Of a DNA stretch of 64,000 nucleotides, positions 11,601 to 21,800 are shown piece by piece. The translations under genes were made by a program, and so were the position numbers. The DNA is from Acanthopleura granulata. Taxonomy: Eukaryota > Mollusca > Polyplacophora > Chitonida > Chitonidae. The notes beneath the pieces were generated by a model. That model made no database searches and was not told where the DNA came from. It saw only the letters and a list, made by a program, of their open reading frames with translations. Location of the stretch: assembly GCA_016165875.1 (NCBI GenBank), contig JABBOT010000002.1:28100265-28164264 (forward strand), in the 5' to 3' direction. Numbering within the stretch: position 1 is the first letter of the stretch; each line of letters begins with the position of its first letter.

Positions 11601-13028
11601 TTTCTTAGTATTTGCCTGTGCTGTTGTGTATATTTATATTATTGAAATGTGTTGGGGCTCTTGTTGGTTCAGACAGCTAATTCAGAGGCTTACTGCAACC
11701 CATTACCAGTGAAGTCACACGTTTGAATCACTGTTTCCACTGTGGCTGTACCTTTGCAAGATTGCAAGATTTTTGGGGAAGGGCAGTGGTTTTCTCTGGG
11801 GCCTCCAGTTTTCTCCAACCGTATACCAGGCTGTCATCACATAAGTAAAAATTCTTGTGCATAGCATTAAACACCTTGCATAGTGAAGGTAGTAATAGCC
11901 GGTTTTGAACCAAACTGCTTTGTATTACAAAATACATGTACAGTGTATGTTCATTTGTAGCCACACTGTACTATCGTATGAAGATGTGTATTATTCAGTT
12001 TAAATCAAAGTTCCTGGGACCCATATTACAAAGGGGGTATAAATTATGTCAAACGTAATTGTAATGATGGCACGTGCTGTTGAGATATATTGTCATGTTT
12101 ATACTAGTTATGCTTGAAGAAATGTTGTACTCTCTTGGTTAGACGGGCCCAAGATCAGTTTCTAAATTATTCTCACACCTTGTAATGGAGAGGTCAAAAA
12201 CTACAGCACATCTTGATCATAAAATGGACCAGTATTTCCATTAAGCCGTGACTTTGGGGTCATAGGAGGTGGTGGGAAGAGTTCCCAGATGTAAGTGGAT
12301 ATGAAAAACCCATATGTTGCAGGTGGCTGGCATGCCTCTACTGAGAACACGAACAAGGTAGAGTGTTACAACCCTAAAACAAACCAGTGGGTGTGGAAGG
12401 CACCAATGGTAGAGAGACGTTACAGACCAGGCATATCTGTAGTGGATGGAAAGATCTATGTGTTTGGAGGGGAAGAAGGCTGGGATAGGTAGGATCCAGC
12501 TCTACACACTAGATATGGCTTTGTTGATCTATTTATAAGCAGTTCCACTCTCTCTGTTTTATCTGGTCATCATGGGTGAAGGCTCGGGAATCAAGTAAAG
12601 AAGGCTTTCAAAGGAAACTAATGATGCCATTCCAATAAATCTAGATTGTAACACACAACTTTATTTGTTTGAAGTATGTAAATTGAACTGACAACGAAAA
12701 ACATTGTTAATCTGTGGATGGTATCATGGAAGGTGACTCCAGGAGGTAATATGTCTTACAACGGGCATGTGTTCATTAAAATAAATGAATTCAGTATTAA
12801 GTGATATGAAAATTTTGCCATCAGTTTACTCCTATGTTAACTTCTATACATATCCATTTTTTAAGGTACCACAACACAATAGAATGTTACGACGCTGAGA
12901 ATGATAAGTGGCATATATACGGAGAGATGCCAACCAGTCGGAGTTGGCTGAGCTGTGTGACGGTGACTATGAAGAAATCCCTGCTAACTGGTGACAGAGG
13001 CTCCTCCTCAGAGTGTGAAGACTTATGA
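7698..13028 (+). CDS. Kelch-like protein (BTB-BACK-Kelch), complete
   Basis: Seven exons (7698-8676, 9098-9244, 10011-10139, 10574-10750, 11443-11589, 12323-12488, 12866-13028) total 1908 nt, or 635 aa plus stop. All joins keep frame. Residues about 1-55 are a low-complexity N-terminus. The BTB domain (about 60-165) has LCDVTIGVDGQEF and HKTVLASFSPYF, and an L-A-E triplet after MFTGN at the place of the Cul3-contacting motif. The BACK domain (about 170-275) has NCLGIHCFAEAH. Six kelch blades follow, each with GG and a tyrosine/tryptophan pair such as VECYNPKTNQW. Proteins of this build are substrate adaptors of Cullin-3 ubiquitin ligases, with the propeller binding the substrate. Length fits the family (about 570-640 aa). 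I cannot assign a KLHL number. The C-terminal 20 residues are not kelch-like and could vary by splicing. Confidence 0.92.
8773..9022 (+). repeat. tRNA-derived SINE family A, near full length, kelch-like intron 1
   Basis: Begins ggggcctctgtggtcatgag, a decayed A-box head, has a B-box-like gagttaagtccag, then ctgccagcaacct, gggtttcccctgggctctg, ctcccaccataatgctggcc, ataagtgaaatattcttga, and ends in aaataaataaa. The plus orientation shows the order head, core, tail. Confidence 0.9.
9098..9244 (+). CDS. Kelch-like exon 2: blade 1
   Basis: 147 bp, phase 1 at both ends, acceptor gtcctcag and donor TCTG|GTGAGT. Encodes VIIAVGGEDDK through LVVSG. Confidence 0.9.
9455..9735 (-). repeat. Second tRNA-derived SINE family (family B), kelch-like intron 2
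   Basis: Read on the minus strand it starts with a tRNA-like head (agtggtcgagtggttagagc as A-box region, ggttcaagccc as B-box region). A conserved-looking body with actggtcggcccagtgtcag follows. It is unlike family A beyond the tRNA-derived head. It might correspond to a V-SINE-type molluscan element such as RUDI, but that is not verified. Confidence 0.7.
10011..10139 (+). CDS. Kelch-like exon 3: blade 2
   Basis: 129 bp, phase 1 at both ends, acceptor gttgacag and donor CTTG|GTACGT. Encodes SVYLAGGEYPDG through VSRSELG. Confidence 0.9.
10532..10549. repeat. TA microsatellite
   Basis: A run of alternating TA, 18 bp, 25 bp upstream of kelch-like exon 4. Confidence 0.9.
10574..10750 (+). CDS. 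Kelch-like exon 4: blade 3
   Basis: 177 bp, phase 1 at both ends, acceptor atatgcag and donor ACAG|GTATTT. Encodes YIYAVGGWEGTSR through LLYVTG. Confidence 0.9.
11443..11589 (+). CDS. Kelch-like exon 5: blade 4
   Basis: 147 bp, phase 1 at both ends. The acceptor is tctgttgaag, weaker than the others, and the donor GTGG|GTAAGT. Encodes GGAVLEDGDGID through CIYVVG. Confidence 0.85.
11651..11875 (+). repeat. Diverged tRNA-derived SINE family A, kelch-like intron 5
   Basis: Keeps the order of family A in worn form: ggggctcttgttggttcaga head, cacgtttgaatcac at the B-box, tgcaagattgcaag, ctctggggcctccagttttc, ccgtataccaggctg, cacataagtaaaaattcttg, and gcattaaacacc. Confidence 0.65.
12323..12488 (+). 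CDS. Kelch-like exon 6: blade 5
   Basis: 166 bp, enters in phase 1 and leaves in phase 2; acceptor atgttgcag and donor GATAG|GTAGGA. Encodes GGWHASTENTNK through YVFGGEEGWD. Confidence 0.9.
12866..13028 (+). CDS. Kelch-like exon 7: blade 6 and stop
   Basis: Acceptor atttttttaag; the first base completes an Arg codon, then YHNTIECYDAENDKW and PTSRSWLSCV. It ends in TGA at 13026-13028. The last 20 residues (after VTVTM) are not part of a blade. Confidence 0.85.
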
Positions 13029-14711
13029 CAGGCAGTTGAAGAAGTCACCTTACTGGAAACTTGATCATGGCAGAAGAAGGTAGTTCAGCCTCACACTTGA
13101 CATTCAAACACGACAGTCTTAAGCTTTTAAAGTGTAAAAACATTTCAATATTATTTTCAGTTGACAGAGATCACTTCCAGGAATTACGGAAGTCATCAAA
13201 GCAGCTTTTATGTTTATTTAATGTGTATACCATTAATTAGGACTAGTGATCATGTAGAATTTGAGAAATTGTTTCTAGAAATCCATGAATTTGGCATGTA
13301 AACGAATGAAAAAAGTCCACAAAAACTCAAATTGTAAAATGAAAAAAGGATCCATAAGGTGTTGAGTTGCTTAATTAGCCTCTAAACACGGTTTTCCCAA
13401 GGATCAGATAAATTTACAGGTTAAAACGTTGAAACACATTAAATATAGACTATCTCAATAGCAGTGACGTTGTCAGCTGTCTTACATCCTTAACTGATGA
13501 ATAATAAAGCAGGGGTGTGTTGTGAAGAAGCTCAAACAAACTATGAGCCAACATATTGTGCAGTGGTTCATGGAAGGTGATGATAAATGCCCAAAGTAAA
13601 GAACCACTATCACTATGTAAATTTATTAAAATGATTTTCCTCTCTGGTTTAATTTTTTTTAAAGCTTCAGATTGTGTATATATTATTCTTTTCAGTTATC
13701 ACTTGGATCAGAAGATTGTTTTTGTAATCACTGAGGATATATGACAAACTAAACTGATCACACCACACATGAATATTGAAACCAGATTTGTTTGTAAGTA
13801 CTTGTAATGTATGAGAGCACTGAGTGATGGCATCAGGACAGGTTGAGGGTGTATTAAAATGACCATTGACAACAGTGTAGGGCATCACTCATTTTTTAGT
13901 GTAGGTAAAATATTGAAGTACCCCACCCCTAGTTGTGACAATTCAGCCAGGCTTATGTTCTTGTCAGCTTTGAAGCTCCTGTTTATCAAATCAGTTTCCT
14001 GTGGCACAGCTCACACATTCTTTGTCAGTCTGATCGTTTAGCTAAACACCTCCATCTTGTGCATCATATGACAGGTGAAAAAACATCAGATAATTACATA
14101 TGTACACTACATCATATCCCATGTGGGCATCCAGGAGTTAAGGCTGATGTAAGTTACCTATCATGACAGCAGAGAGGGTTCATTTCAAGTGAAGATGTGG
14201 AACTGCTCATTAGAGGCACAGTCAAGTTGAGCTATTTCTGTGCTTGTATCTGTTACCTAAAATTATGTGATGCTACCTGTAAACAGAAGAGTTCATCCTA
14301 AACATCATCCTATTCCAATTCAATATAAAATTGTTTCTGACTTGATAGAACTCAATATGTGATCAAGCAATTTTTGTCTTTTCTGTGTCAACAGTGATGT
14401 GATAGAGGCTTTGTATTTGATGTAATATAATTCATTCTGATGTACATTTACTAATGTGGGCATAATCTGTGACACATTAGCTTTTGTTTCAAAGTTAGGG
14501 TTTTGTGTTATACATTCATCACGAGAAATAAAAAATTGAAAAAACAAATATATTTATATAAAATCATGTACTTTCTTGCATAATTGGAATCACATAGTTA
14601 TCTCCCTTGATGTGGGCAAGCAGTCTGTGTATTCCTTCTTTCAGTAGTACATTGGTAAGGCTCCTCTGAGGGTGTTATTTGGATGTCTGTATTTACCTCA
14701 CATCAGGGATT

Positions 14712-14906
14712 TCATTTATTTGTTTATTTGATTGGTGTTATATGCTGTGCTCAAAAATATTTCCACTATACGAAAACAGCCAGCATTATCGTGGGAGGAA
14801 ACCAGGAAGAGCCAGGAGAAAACGCACAACCATCTGCAGGTTGCTAGCAGACCTTTCCACGTACAGATGGAGAGGAAGTCAGCATGAGCTTCCGGTTATT
14901 CACGTA
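14712..14906 (-). repeat. tRNA-derived SINE family A, truncated
   Basis: Reverse copy: atttatttgtttatttgatt tail, cagccagcattatcgtggga, aggttgctagcagaccttt, and aggaagtcagcatgagctt. It stops before the A-box head. Confidence 0.85.
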
Positions 14907-16671
14907 GTCTATTTATTTGTTAAAATTTCAGTCAAATGTATATATTCCTCATAGAAAATTTACATGCATGCAGGTACTGTTTCGTTAACTGAACAGAAAC
15001 ATCAAGAGTTCTTTTCATTGCTCATACCTGAACAAATAACTGTCATTAGAACTGAAAGAGGTACATTTTTATCCCTGATTAGTTTTATACCTACTCTAGA
15101 CAGATGGGAAAATGTGCTGTTTAGTGTATTGTTTGTTCATACTGGTGAACCTATAAAATATGCAATTGATATATTTGGTACTCATTTAGACAAGTTCATG
15201 CATGCTGAACTGAATACAATTTACCATTATTAAGAGCTAGGTTAAAGGCTGTATTTATGCAATAGATGTTGTATTTGGTAAGCTGTTATATACATGTGGC
15301 TCTCTGGACTAGATTTTTTGCTTCTGTCTGCTGTGTAAATTATGTTGATGCATGTGATGCAAATATTTTTAGTTTAACTGTGTGCTTAATGGCACAATGT
15401 TATTGCTCTGTGGGCATACATGTAACAAAAATTGGACTGCTTTATTTTATACTTTGTGTACAAAAGGATTTATCTGCTTATGTTACATGCAAATTGTCGA
15501 TCTCAATGTGCCACAGATTATGGGAAAGGTATCTAGTGTTAATTGACATGTACATGTGTATGTCGAGGTGTGCTTGCTTTCTGTGTCATGACGGCATTAT
15601 AGTATACTGTGAATGGATGGCAAATGATGTAGATACAATCACGCAATGCCTTCAGTGGTCACTAAAACTGCAACTCCTGTACTACTAGTAGTAATTTTCT
15701 AACCCATTTTGTAACTCTACCAATACATGTCTTAAACACTCCTGTACACTTGTTTATCACACTGAGGTATATGTTGTTTTGTTTGTTGTTCATTTTTTTT
15801 GTTCCTGTACCAATCCATTCAGTGTTACAGTTTTCATATGTCTTTGTTTATTCTTACATGAAGTATAGAGGATAAGAGTATCACATAACTGTAATCAAGC
15901 AAACACTTCTACAGCATATAGCAAGTTGAGGGTTGAAGTGGAGAATGACTTTGTAATATAATCCTCTTGAAATTGCTCAGCAATACAATTATTTAGTTTT
16001 TAGACAAGAAATTTTCTAAATTCCTCTGGCTTTAGTATTCTTAAGTGTCACATGTGAAAAAGTTTTGCCAAATGACAGGCTTACTCCAGACACTTGCATT
16101 TTCTCCACCTACCTCAACCTCAGACAAGAAAATTAATAGAGGTTATTGCACATTGAAGGCTGAATTTGTTCGAGTGAGAGGTGGCAATGATATTTCGCAA
16201 CTCGTGGTTTATCATTTCCACCTTTCATGAGAACAATATTTATGGCGTTTCACCTTCACTATGCAATATTCTGTTTATTATTTATACATTAACAATATCA
16301 GTGGAGTGAAATATCACTTGATTCAGTGAAGAAAATCATGGGATTTCACAGATATATAAATATAAAGTAAGTTAATTATGCACGCTGATGCCTGTAAAAT
16401 GGAAATGGCTACAGACACTGGCTACTGATGTTAATACAAATATTATAATTCCGTCATTCTACTCAGAAAAATGACCTTGAAAATCTATAAACACCCTAAT
16501 GAACATGTGAAAAAACAAACTATAAATTTTCTTCATGTAATCTACTGTTATCATACAAGTTTGACCTGTGACAATCCCCTGTTCTCAAGTTGTGGGCGAA
16601 GTGAAACATGCAGTTGGTAAGAGACAAGAAGAAATCCCTTCAGGTAGGGAGCAGGAATGATCGCGTGGAGA

Positions 16672-16696
16672 TTTTTTTTTTTTTTTTTTTTTTTTT
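16672..16696. repeat. Poly-T tract
   Basis: 25 consecutive T. No SINE or LINE body is attached that I can recognise. Confidence 0.9.
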
Positions 16697-17511
16697 GTGA
16701 TGTACATTGTGACTGTTGTTCAGTTTGACACTGCTGCTTTGTAGTATTGGTGGTGTTCAAGTATTTGTACCAACCAAGTATGGACCATGTGCGGTCGTGA
16801 TATCATGACTGAGATATAAGTTTGGAGTTAAATGATATGTGAATAAATACAAAGAATATGCATTTCAAAACTATATTTTATACGTAAAAAATTTATAAAT
16901 ATGATGTATTATTCTATATGCCCATATAAAGTGACCTCCATTAACAGCCTTCCTCAGTTTATCTGCATGTGATCTGCCATGATGCAGTACAGAGGACCAA
17001 CTGTCCAAAAAACTACAATGTGTTAACATATTCTTAGAACTTGCCTTAGCTCTCTCCCATGTCTCTTTCATTGTGCCATGATTATTTATCTGTAAGATCA
17101 TTCTATATATGAATTTTGGATTTGTACAAATGTTACACAGAATATCTTGTTAAAATCAAATTTCTTTCCTAATTCTGAGTGGTATCCATATTATGAATGA
17201 TGTTTTTGTTTGTTCCTAATCTTACTACTTTATACATGTGTCTGTGTTGTGTGACAAGGAAAACTATGATAATATTAATGGTCATATCCATGATAAATGT
17301 GGGTAGCTGACTGGCCTCTATCACAGTATTTTTACTGAACCACACACATTTGGATATATATTGTAATTAAATACAAGAAATGCTCGATCTGTCTTCTGTT
17401 GACTTTCTTATACCAGTATGATGTTTATGCCGAGTCAAATACCAATTCTTGAGTATGGTGTTGAACAGCTATCAAATAAATAGAACCCCAATAAATGACA
17501 TTATTAAACTG

Positions 17512-17760
17512 GAATTAATTATTTATTTGATAAGTATATTTCACTTATACGACAGCTGCCTGCATTATTGTGGGAGGAAACTGGGCTAAGCCCATGAGAA
17601 ACCCACGACCAGCCACAGGTTCCAACTGGTCTTTGTAACATATGCTGAATGCTAGGGTGCCATAATGCATAAGGACATAAGTGGCCTAGTGTTTAGCGCG
17701 CTAGTGCAGTACAATGACCCAGGAGCCTCTCACCAATGTTGCTTTGGTTGTAAAACTTCA
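17512..17760. repeat. Composite SINE family A fragments in opposite orientation
   Basis: A minus-oriented tail and core (17517-17625: atttatttgat, cttatacgacagctgcctgc, cgaccagccacaggtt) is followed by a plus-oriented head fragment (about 17680-17745: gtggcctagtgtttagcgcg, caatgacccaggagcctctc). The two parts are not in the order of a single element, so two insertions or a rearrangement are implied. Confidence 0.7.
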
Positions 17761-18143
17761 ATCAAATATATCAAATGTGACAACATTCATAGTCACAGTA
17801 AACTGAAACCAACCATATCTAGTGAGATCTTCTAAACACTGAGATATCTGTATACGGTGACATTCCTAGTATACCCTATACAGACATCTACCAGTCCTAG
17901 TGACATCTCCTGAACGCTGAGAAAGAAAAGGGGAAGATCCTCAGTCACAGAATAGACACCTACCAGCCTCAACAGTTGAGCAGCGAAATGAAGTCACTTC
18001 ATTCACATCGTTCATGTTCAGTAGATTGTAACTTTTTTGTGACCTTATTGATGGCCAGATCAATGAACCAATACGCCGATTTGATGTCACAACTTTCCTA
18101 AATGGCATTTAAGCCAACTTATAGACTGTCCACATTTATGTGG

Positions 18144-18149
18144 TTTATT
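18144..18149 (-). terminator. Candidate UTP6 polyadenylation signal
   Basis: TTTATT on the plus strand reads AATAAA on the minus strand, 504 bp past the UTP6 stop and beyond the 45-bp repeat array. Use of this signal would place the whole array in the 3' UTR. Confidence 0.4.
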
Positions 18150-18282
18150 TCTGGTCAAACACAATCCATAAACACACATGCATAACAGAAAAGTGTACCA
18201 TAATCATCCCCCAGTATAATGTATTTAATCTGATAAATTTCAGTTTCAGATGTTCATCTTTGCAGTTCACCTTTATATGTAG

Positions 18283-18700
18283 TGAATATCACGTCACAAC
18301 TCGGATATCATGTCCAACCTGAAGCAGTGTATATTGTGTCACTACTCAGATATGTCCAGCCTGTGGAAGTATATACTGTGTCACAATTCAGATATCGTGT
18401 CCAGCCTGAAGCTGTGCATACTATGTCACAACTCTGATATTACATCCAACCTGAAACAGTGTACACTGAGTCACAAGTCAGATATTGTGTTCAGCCTGAT
18501 GCAGTATATGTGTCACAACTCAGATATGTCCAACCTGTATCAGTGTATACTGTATCACAACTCAGATAATATGTCCAATCTCAAGCAGTGTACATTGTGT
18601 TGGAACTCAGATATCCAAGTCCAGCCTGAAGCAGTGTATAATGTGTCACAACTCAGATATCATGTCCAGCCTGTAGCAGCGTATACTGTGTCACAAATCT
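18283..18700 (-). repeat. 45-bp minisatellite derived from the UTP6 stop region, about 9 copies
   Basis: The unit, read on the minus strand, is about 45 bp: tgtgacacagtatacactgc, ttcaggctggacatgatatc, tgagt. Copies are 42-46 bp and imperfect. The uppermost copy (about 18656-18700) is coding: it encodes the final residues of UTP6 (VTQYTLLQAGHDI), with its TGA at 18653-18655. The further copies downstream repeat the same sequence, mostly keeping TGA in register. Confidence 0.95.
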
Positions 18701-18813
18701 CTCCACCAGATCGCCAGACAAACTCTTCATGGCGCGGAAATGAATGTTCCCAGCATTCTCCGACTTCCCCTTTGGATGGTTCAGCTCTAACTTAATATAA
18801 TCCAGCCACAAAT
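18653..18813 (-). CDS. UTP6: UTP6 terminal coding exon
   Basis: 161 bp, acceptor ttcttttacag. Encodes LWLDYIKLELNHPKGKSEN, IHFRAMKSLSGD, then FVTQYTLLQAGHDI and TGA. The length and the GH near the C-terminus agree with human UTP6. The last 45 bp or so are copy one of the adjacent minisatellite. Confidence 0.92.
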
Positions 18814-21800
18814 CTGTAAAAGAACACACAATTTGTACATTTCACTGGAAGCAAAGGCTGGAGAAGTCTTGGTATTGTAAGACAATTGTTGCAGTTTAGT
18901 TACAGTTTAATGCCACATCAACACTAATGCAGCCATATCGTGGTGAATGATACAAGAGAGCTACGGTTTATTCTTTTGACTTTCTGGGATTTCAATTATT
19001 TTGTCGCAATCTGGTGAAGCAAACCTGAAGCTCATAAATATGTTGTGATGAGACATAATTTTTTAAAAATGGCTGGCAAATGTTATTCAGAATGTGGCTC
19101 ATTATGTGGCTCATCATTTCTCACTCATTCTCTCTCAAGATGATGCAGTCAATAGGAATATCTGATTTTTAATTTCGCTAAGTGTTTTACAACTTGTTGA
19201 AGGATATGGCAACTGGAAAGACAAGAACAGTACCCCTGGGGCTCGTTCTACCAGTGCTTTTAATGTAATAAAATTTGTACTAATCTAAATTTAGCTGAAA
19301 GGGGTCAAATTAATCAAACTTTAGCCAAAGGTAAAGCTAATAATAATAATACAATACAAATGCACGTGTCAATATGAGTGACATTTATTAATTAAACCAT
19401 CATTTGAATATGGTATCATATAGAACAAGTACAGACGCAAGGATATTAATTTGTATGGCAATCTGTGTCCAATAACAGGGAAAACAATGTAAACAAATTG
19501 TTAGGGGTGGTGTCTTAAAAAGTACTGCATGTATTGAACTCAGGGTTTGCACACATGTAGAGCACAATAACACGAGGGGGATATTCCATTGCTGGTTCTT
19601 TATGTGCATACTAAATACCGTAAATTACCGAATTCCTGACGTAGTGTACTGTTGTATTAGAATCTGTGATAAACAACATGGGGGAAGCGGTATTTTAAAA
19701 GGTACTGCATGTATTGAACTCTGGGTTTGCACATATGTAGAGCACAAGAACACCATGTGTGCAAATTAAACACCGTAAATTACCGAATTCCTGACTTAGT
19801 GTACTGCATATTAGAATCTATCCCCTACAGGCTGGCTATTTGGTAGGCTTGCTACCACATCTGTGTCTCTTTCTGTCCTTTCTATGTGGCTCTTTAAGAT
19901 TAATAATGGATAATCTATAATAAATATGAAAATAATGGACAAAAAAATAAAATAACGGACTTTCAAATTTGAAAATTAAAATACTATAACAATTTAATAA
20001 CTCTCCAGAAACAACAGCCATGCACAAGGTGAAGATCTCCATGAAAGACAATTTCATACAGTGAAACCAAAGAACACACTGACACAGAAAAAATCAAAAT
20101 AAATCACTGCTTATCAGCTGAGTTAGATTAGCATTACTACCTGTATGTTTATTTCCATAATCTTGTACAGCATTCTCATAAATTTTTCTTAACTTCTTGA
20201 TCATTGGTGTGGCCTAGAATCAGAAGAACAGAAAGGTGAATTTTCATAATATTTATACTATCTTTCAGACAATTATTTATTTATTTATTTGATTGATGTT
20301 TTACGCTGTACTCAAGAATATTTCACTCATACGACAGCAGCCAGCATTATGGTAGGAGGAAACCGGGCACAGCACGAGGGAAACCCACAACCATCTGAAG
20401 GTTAATGGCAGACCTTCTCAAGTATGGCCGGGTTCAGACAATCATGAAATAGCAGTCAACTACTACAGAGGGTCCTTGTGTACCATACATAACACGCCAT
20501 ACATTCAACTTTGCACAAATTTCATTTCTTCTGATATTACAGCTTCTGACACAGTCTAGGTTCTTCATCAATAATGTTCTACGTAAATGTAGCATTTGAA
20601 TGTTTCAGTAATATATGCTGACATTATGTTGACAAATATTCCAGGGTATATCAACTGTATGAATACCTGTGAATTTTCTATACAGAGGAACTGTCGATAA
20701 AATTCCAAGGATACCGGTCGGACTTTGGTTAGGCTGAAAGAAAGAGTAACAAAGCACTGTAATAAAACTCTGAGCGGATATTGACCTCAAGTGGGATAAT
20801 AGGACAAAGAAGTTATTCCAGTGTAAAATACTTTCAACAATTCATGTTCTAAAAGTTTATATCATAAGTTCACCCAAACACCTGTACCTTATACTCTTCC
20901 TAAATTAACCTGGAGCTGACCCAGCAAGAAAGGCTTAGGCTGTTCATCTAAGATGTGAACTGCATTGCTCTTTACAGGTCTGAGAGGTAAAACTGATCAG
21001 ATTTGCAGTAAACTGTAAAAACAAGCTTATTTTTCCCATTACTGAGCCATCAAAACAACTGAGAGCCAGAGTTACCTGTGATACACCTGCCTAGCCTTGT
21101 GCACACCATGAGTGACTGCTGCCCACTGTAGGTACATCTCCTTTGCAGGAAGACACAGCTCCCTGACTGCAGACGTTGTACAGGTCTGCATAAAAGAAAA
21201 CATATGTTTTGATGTTCCTTAAAAGGAGAGTCATTTACCTGAATTCTGAAATACTTGGTCTGTTCGTTTCTTTGCTTTAGATAAACAGATATTTCAACAT
21301 GCTGCAACACTAAAAACAACACTAAAACACTTGGCACTGGATATGACATTCAACCCAACTTTTTAAAGAGATCAATAATTGACCAAAACCCTCAAGCTGA
21401 GAGGCAAATACGTGAAGAAGTATTAAGATTGCCTAGTTTAGTCCATTCGTATACCCCAAATTCACAAATGAAGTGAATGTTTGAACCACTTGGCCACTGT
21501 GATCACTCAGCAAAAGTTCAAGTATTAAAATTAATGGGTTTAAATTCTGTTAAATATGATCAGTGTTCTTTATGTTGTACATGTCAACAGTCATGAGATA
21601 CATACAGTAAATTTATTAAAATTACCCACCTGAAAAAGTTTTTCAACTGATGGGTAATTCGTAGAAACTAAGTACTCTAGAGTTATCTCCCATAGAGGCC
21701 AGCTTTCCTACAAGTAGAATTTTTAGGAAATGAAAATTAATATTACGTAAAGCATGTGTGGCATTTCTTTCATATCAACCTAACATGTAGACAATACTGG

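Larger units (their letters stand above)
13029..18143. other. Kelch-like 3' UTR and convergent intergenic region
   Basis: AT-rich DNA without convincing exons. AATAAA on the plus strand at 14528 and 16843 could end the kelch-like transcript. The region also holds a 25-bp poly-T run, SINE copies at 14.7 and 17.5 kb, and a cysteine-rich 140-codon frame at 15266-15688 that I do not accept as a gene. Confidence 0.6.

Noticed and set aside
15266..15688. 140-codon cysteine-rich plus-strand frame
   Set aside because: No domain, no splice or promoter context, biased composition. It lies in the probable 3' UTR or intergenic DNA after the kelch-like gene.
18310..18795. 161-codon plus-strand frame with repeating cysteine/histidine phrases
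   Set aside because: It is antisense to the UTP6 terminal exon and its derived repeat array.
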